DNA of 64,000 nucleotides from Brevundimonas albigilva (lineage in GTDB: Bacteria; Pseudomonadota; Alphaproteobacteria; Caulobacterales; Caulobacteraceae), in the NCBI RefSeq assembly GCF_023503965.1, contig NZ_CP097298.1, positions 1,505,001 through 1,569,000 of the forward strand, read 5' to 3'. Below the pieces are notes generated by a model. That model was not told the origin of the DNA. It was given only the letters and a program-made list of their open reading frames with translations, and did no database searches. Below, piece by piece: positions 61,461 through 64,000 of this stretch (position 1 is its first letter; the number at the start of each line of letters is the position of its first letter). Made by a program: the position numbers and the translations under genes.

Positions 61461-63352
61461 GCCAGACCTCTCAGCGCCTCCAGCACGCCCTTGCCGTAGC
61501 GGTCCAGCTTGGATTGGCCGACGCCCGAGACGGCGGCCAGCGCCGACAGGTCGCCGGGTTCGGCGTGGGCGATCTCCAGCAGGGTCTTGTCCTGGAAGAT
61601 GACATAGGGCGGCACGTGCTGTTCGGACGCGCGGTCGCGGCGCCAGGCGCGCAGGGCCTCGAAGCGGGCGCGGACGTCGGCGTCCATCGTCTCCAGGGCG
61701 GCGTTGCGGCCTTCGCCGGAGCGGTCGCGTCGGCGCGGCGCCGCGTCGGCGCGGAGCGGCGCGCGGCGAACCTCGACCTGGCGTTCGGCCTTGTAGACCG
61801 CGCGGACGGCGTCGGGATCGCCCAGGCCGACCAGCGGCTTGCCGTCGTTGGGATCCTCGACCAGCAGGCCCTCGAACAGCAGGTGGTCGACGATCTCGCG
61901 CCACGAGTTCAGCGAGATCTCCCGGCCGACGCCCCAGGTGGACAGCTGCTGCTCCCACGGCTGGACGTCCTTGGTGCGGCCGGTCAGATGGTCGATAACC
62001 CGCCCCCGGCCGAAGCGTCCGCCCAGCCGCTGGACCGCCGCCAGGGCCTTCTGGGCGGGCACGGTCGCGTCATAGAGCTGGGGCGGATCGGAACAGACGT
62101 CGCAGACGCCGCAGGGCGCCGCGTCCTGTTCGCCGAAGTAGCGGCGCACCGCCTGGGGCCGGCAGACCGCCCCGTCCAGCATGGCGAACAGCTGGCGCAC
62201 CTTGCGCACCTGCACCTGCTTGACCTCCTCGGCCATCGGGCGGCCGTCGAGGCGGCGCAGCGACCAGGCGATGTCGGACGGGCCGTACAGGGTGATCCCC
62301 TCGGCCGGTTCGCCGTCGCGCCCGGCGCGGCCGATCTCCTGCCAATAGGCCTCAAGGCTGCCCGGCGGATCGGCGTGGATGACGAAGCGGACGTCGGCCT
62401 TGTCGACCCCCATGCCGAAGGCGATGGTGGCGACCATGACCGCCCCGTCCTCGGCCAGGAAGCGCTCCAGCCGGCGGTCGCGCTCCCGGGTGTCCATGCC
62501 CGCGTGATAGGCGATGGCGTTGGTCCCGGCGTCGCGCAGGGCCTGGGCCACGCGGTCGCAGCCGTCGCGGCTGCCGCAATAGACCACGCCGGACTTGCCG
62601 CGCCGCTCGCGCACCATCTCGATGACGCGGGCGTCGGTCTTGGCGCGGGACGCATTCTCCTTGCGCTCGGCCGACAGCTGCAGGTTCGGGCGGGCGAAGC
62701 TGTCGACGAAGACCTGGGCGCCCTCCAGCCGCAGCGAGCGCAGGATGTCGTCGCGGGTGCGGGCGTCGGCGGTGGCGGTGACGGCGATCCGGGGCACGCC
62801 GGGGAAGCGCTCGGCCAGAAGGCCCAGATTGCGATAGTCGGGGCGGAAGTCGTGGCCCCACTGGCTGACGCAGTGGGCCTCGTCGATGGCGATCAGGCTG
62901 AGCGGCAGCTCGGCCAGCCGGTCCAGCATGGCGCCGGCCGCCAGCCCTTCCGGCGAGACGTAGAGCAGGTCCAGCTCCCCGGCCCGGGCGGCGCGCCAGA
63001 TGGCCGAGCGGTCATCCAGAGAGACGCCGGAATCGAGCCGCGCGGCGGCCACGCCCTGCTGCTTCAGCGCCTCGACCTGGTCGGTCATCAGGGCGATCAG
63101 CGGCGAGACGACCAGGCCCAGGCCGGGACGCAGGATGGCGGGGATCTGGTAGCAGACGCTCTTGCCGCCGCCGGTGGGCAGGACGGCCAGCACGTCGCCG
63201 CCGGACAGGATCTGGCCGACCACCTGGCCCTGCAGGCCGCGGAAGTCGCCGTGGCCCCAGACGCGGGACAGCAGGGCGCGGGCCTGGTCGAGGCCGGGCG
63301 TCTCTGTCAGGGCAGGTCGGGACTGCGCGGCGAGCATCCTTGAGTTGTGCAC
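61457..63352 (-). CDS. recQ: ATP-dependent DNA helicase RecQ
   Basis: Helicase motifs I (VLPTGGGKSVCYQIP), II (LIAIDEAHCVSQWGHDFRPDYR, DEAH) and III to VI (VTATADARTRDDI, VYCGSRDGCDRVA, AFGMGVDKADVRFVIH, QEIGRAGRDG) are followed by the RQC zinc-binding segment (YFGEQDAAPCGVCDVC) and an HRDC domain (ISLNSW...VPPYVIFQDKTLLEIAHAEPGDLSALAAVSGVGQSKLDRYG). It unwinds recombination intermediates in RecF-type repair. 631 residues, intact. The start may be GTG 63352 or ATG 63337. Confidence 0.96.
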   Translation of the reverse strand: MHNSRMLAAQSRPALTETPGLDQARALLSRVWGHGDFRGLQGQVVGQILSGGDVLAVLPTGGGKSVCYQIPAILRPGLGLVVSPLIALMTDQVEALKQQGVAAARLDSGVSLDDRSAIWRAARAGELDLLYVSPEGLAAGAMLDRLAELPLSLIAIDEAHCVSQWGHDFRPDYRNLGLLAERFPGVPRIAVTATADARTRDDILRSLRLEGAQVFVDSFARPNLQLSAERKENASRAKTDARVIEMVRERRGKSGVVYCGSRDGCDRVAQALRDAGTNAIAYHAGMDTRERDRRLERFLAEDGAVMVATIAFGMGVDKADVRFVIHADPPGSLEAYWQEIGRAGRDGEPAEGITLYGPSDIAWSLRRLDGRPMAEEVKQVQVRKVRQLFAMLDGAVCRPQAVRRYFGEQDAAPCGVCDVCSDPPQLYDATVPAQKALAAVQRLGGRFGRGRVIDHLTGRTKDVQPWEQQLSTWGVGREISLNSWREIVDHLLFEGLLVEDPNDGKPLVGLGDPDAVRAVYKAERQVEVRRAPLRADAAPRRRDRSGEGRNAALETMDADVRARFEALRAWRRDRASEQHVPPYVIFQDKTLLEIAHAEPGDLSALAAVSGVGQSKLDRYGKGVLEALRGLA

Positions 63353-63408
63353 GATTTGTTCCGGCAGGCAAGCGATCGGCCGACCCGATCGTCAGCCCGG
63401 GCAAGCGC

Positions 63409-64000
63409 TCAGGCGTCGAGCGCGGGAAGCTGGGCGAACTGGCCGCCGGTGCGGTAGCGCCACAGATAGGAGGGGGCGATGGCCTCCATCCCCGTCGGAT
63501 GGACCACGCCCAGGTCGGCCAGGGTCGCGGCGCCCGGCGCGACGACGTTGTCGACTTCCAGCATCAGCACCTGGTCGCGGGTCAAGGGCGGGGTCAGGCC
63601 GAACAGGCCGACCATCTCCAGCGCGGCGCCCAGCGGGCGGGCGACGACGAAGGGCACGGGGGCCAGCAGGCGGTCGCGCCCGGTCTCGCGCTTCACCAGC
63701 TCCAGCACCTCGCGGAAGGTCCAGACCGAGGGTCCGCCCAGTTCGTAGGTCTGGCCCGCAGCCGCGCCCTGGACAACCGCGCGGGCGATCGCCTCGGCCA
63801 CGTCGCCGACATAGACGGGCTGGAACTTCGTCTCGCCCCCGCCGATCAGCGGCAGGACGGGGCTGAAGGTCGCCATCGAAGCGAAGCGGTTGAGGAAGCC
63901 GTCGCCGGCGCCGAAGACCAGCGACGGGCGCAGGATCACCGCGTCCGGATGGACGGCGCGGATTTCCTGTTCCGCCTGGGCCTTGGACCGGGCGTAGGCC
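63409..64000 (-). CDS. NAD(P)-binding epimerase-like protein, NDUFA9/complex I-associated type (partial)
   Basis: The gene runs off the right edge. The visible C-terminal 196 codons begin with AYARSKAQAEQEIRAVHPDAVILRPSLVFGAGDGFLNRFA, where YxxxK is the extended-SDR catalytic pair. Then QPVYVGDVAEAIARAV, TYELGGPSVWTFREVLELVKRETG and WRYRTGGQFAQ-type end. This matches the complex I NDUFA9-like SDR group of alphaproteobacteria. It may assist respiratory complex I assembly or act as a sugar-nucleotide/quinone-related enzyme. Confidence 0.85.
   Translation of the reverse strand, partial: AYARSKAQAEQEIRAVHPDAVILRPSLVFGAGDGFLNRFASMATFSPVLPLIGGGETKFQPVYVGDVAEAIARAVVQGAAAGQTYELGGPSVWTFREVLELVKRETGRDRLLAPVPFVVARPLGAALEMVGLFGLTPPLTRDQVLMLEVDNVVAPGAATLADLGVVHPTGMEAIAPSYLWRYRTGGQFAQLPALDA

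Noticed and set aside
61461..63343. Extension of the hydrolase frame to a 925-residue protein
   Set aside because: The extension is antisense to intact recQ and begins at a frame break just before the hydrolase's expected end. It is an artefact of the indel.

Overview
The window is about 70% GC and encodes an alphaproteobacterial gene set that fits the family Caulobacteraceae, most likely Brevundimonas or a close relative (inference from protein families and synteny, not from rRNA). Pointers are an MmcB-type DNA repair gene, DUF2794, DUF1150 beside Hsp20, an ActS/ActR (RegB/RegA) pair with a Sco protein, rpoN-hpf-ptsN, sdhCDAB, rdgB-hemW, and a deoxyhypusine-synthase-like gene beside a fold-III PLP decarboxylase.

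Layout. 1-3880 is the right end of an integrative element. It carries a TOPRIM replication protein running off the left edge, small coupled genes, an AlpA-type regulator, an unknown 277-residue protein and a frameshifted tyrosine integrase. It ends in a 48-nt 3' fragment of tRNA-Arg(CCG), the attachment scar. 4.1-8.7 kb holds tRNA-Gly(GCC), an SDR dehydrogenase, a DUF1232 gene, a probable inserted cassette (an EF-hand/glycine-rich protein flanked by an 11-bp repeat and a 158-bp duplication), a quinone oxidoreductase and an Ntn-type asparaginase. 8.7-13.3 kb is an iron-uptake unit (Fur box, TonB receptor, DUF6607) followed by a membrane-anchored trypsin-like protease with a DUF350 partner. 13.4-21 kb is mostly housekeeping: rlmN, HtrA-type protease, a Bax1-type membrane protein, thpR, lipocalin, mmcB. 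21.1-25.9 kb has the redox-responsive ActR/ActS system, Sco, PHA depolymerase and a YgjP-type metalloprotease. 25.9-28.8 kb has mntP behind a yybP-ykoY manganese riboswitch, then a class A penicillin-binding protein. 28.9-37 kb has an alpha/beta hydrolase, a Rieske oxygenase, pirin, sdhCDAB, ferredoxin and a PilZ protein. 37-46.6 kb has an Hsp20 with a probable RNA thermometer, two exported methyltransferase-like paralogues, hydrolases, an inositol-monophosphatase-family enzyme, a short MprF-like gene, hemW and rdgB. 46.6-64 kb has a 38-residue membrane peptide, DUF2975/XRE/Smr, a cobalamin adenosyltransferase, the polyamine pair, rpoN-hpf-ptsN, DUF1150-Hsp20, an OPT transporter, mutM, a second secreted hydrolase, recQ and a partial epimerase.

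A striking property of the window is that about twenty conserved genes are broken by single small indels, mostly in G or C runs. In one gene two indels compensate each other. The simplest reading is uncorrected sequencing indels rather than mass gene decay, so the 'pseudogenes' below should be treated as probably intact in the organism. Another recurring pattern is four convergent gene pairs whose stop codons overlap on a shared CTAG.
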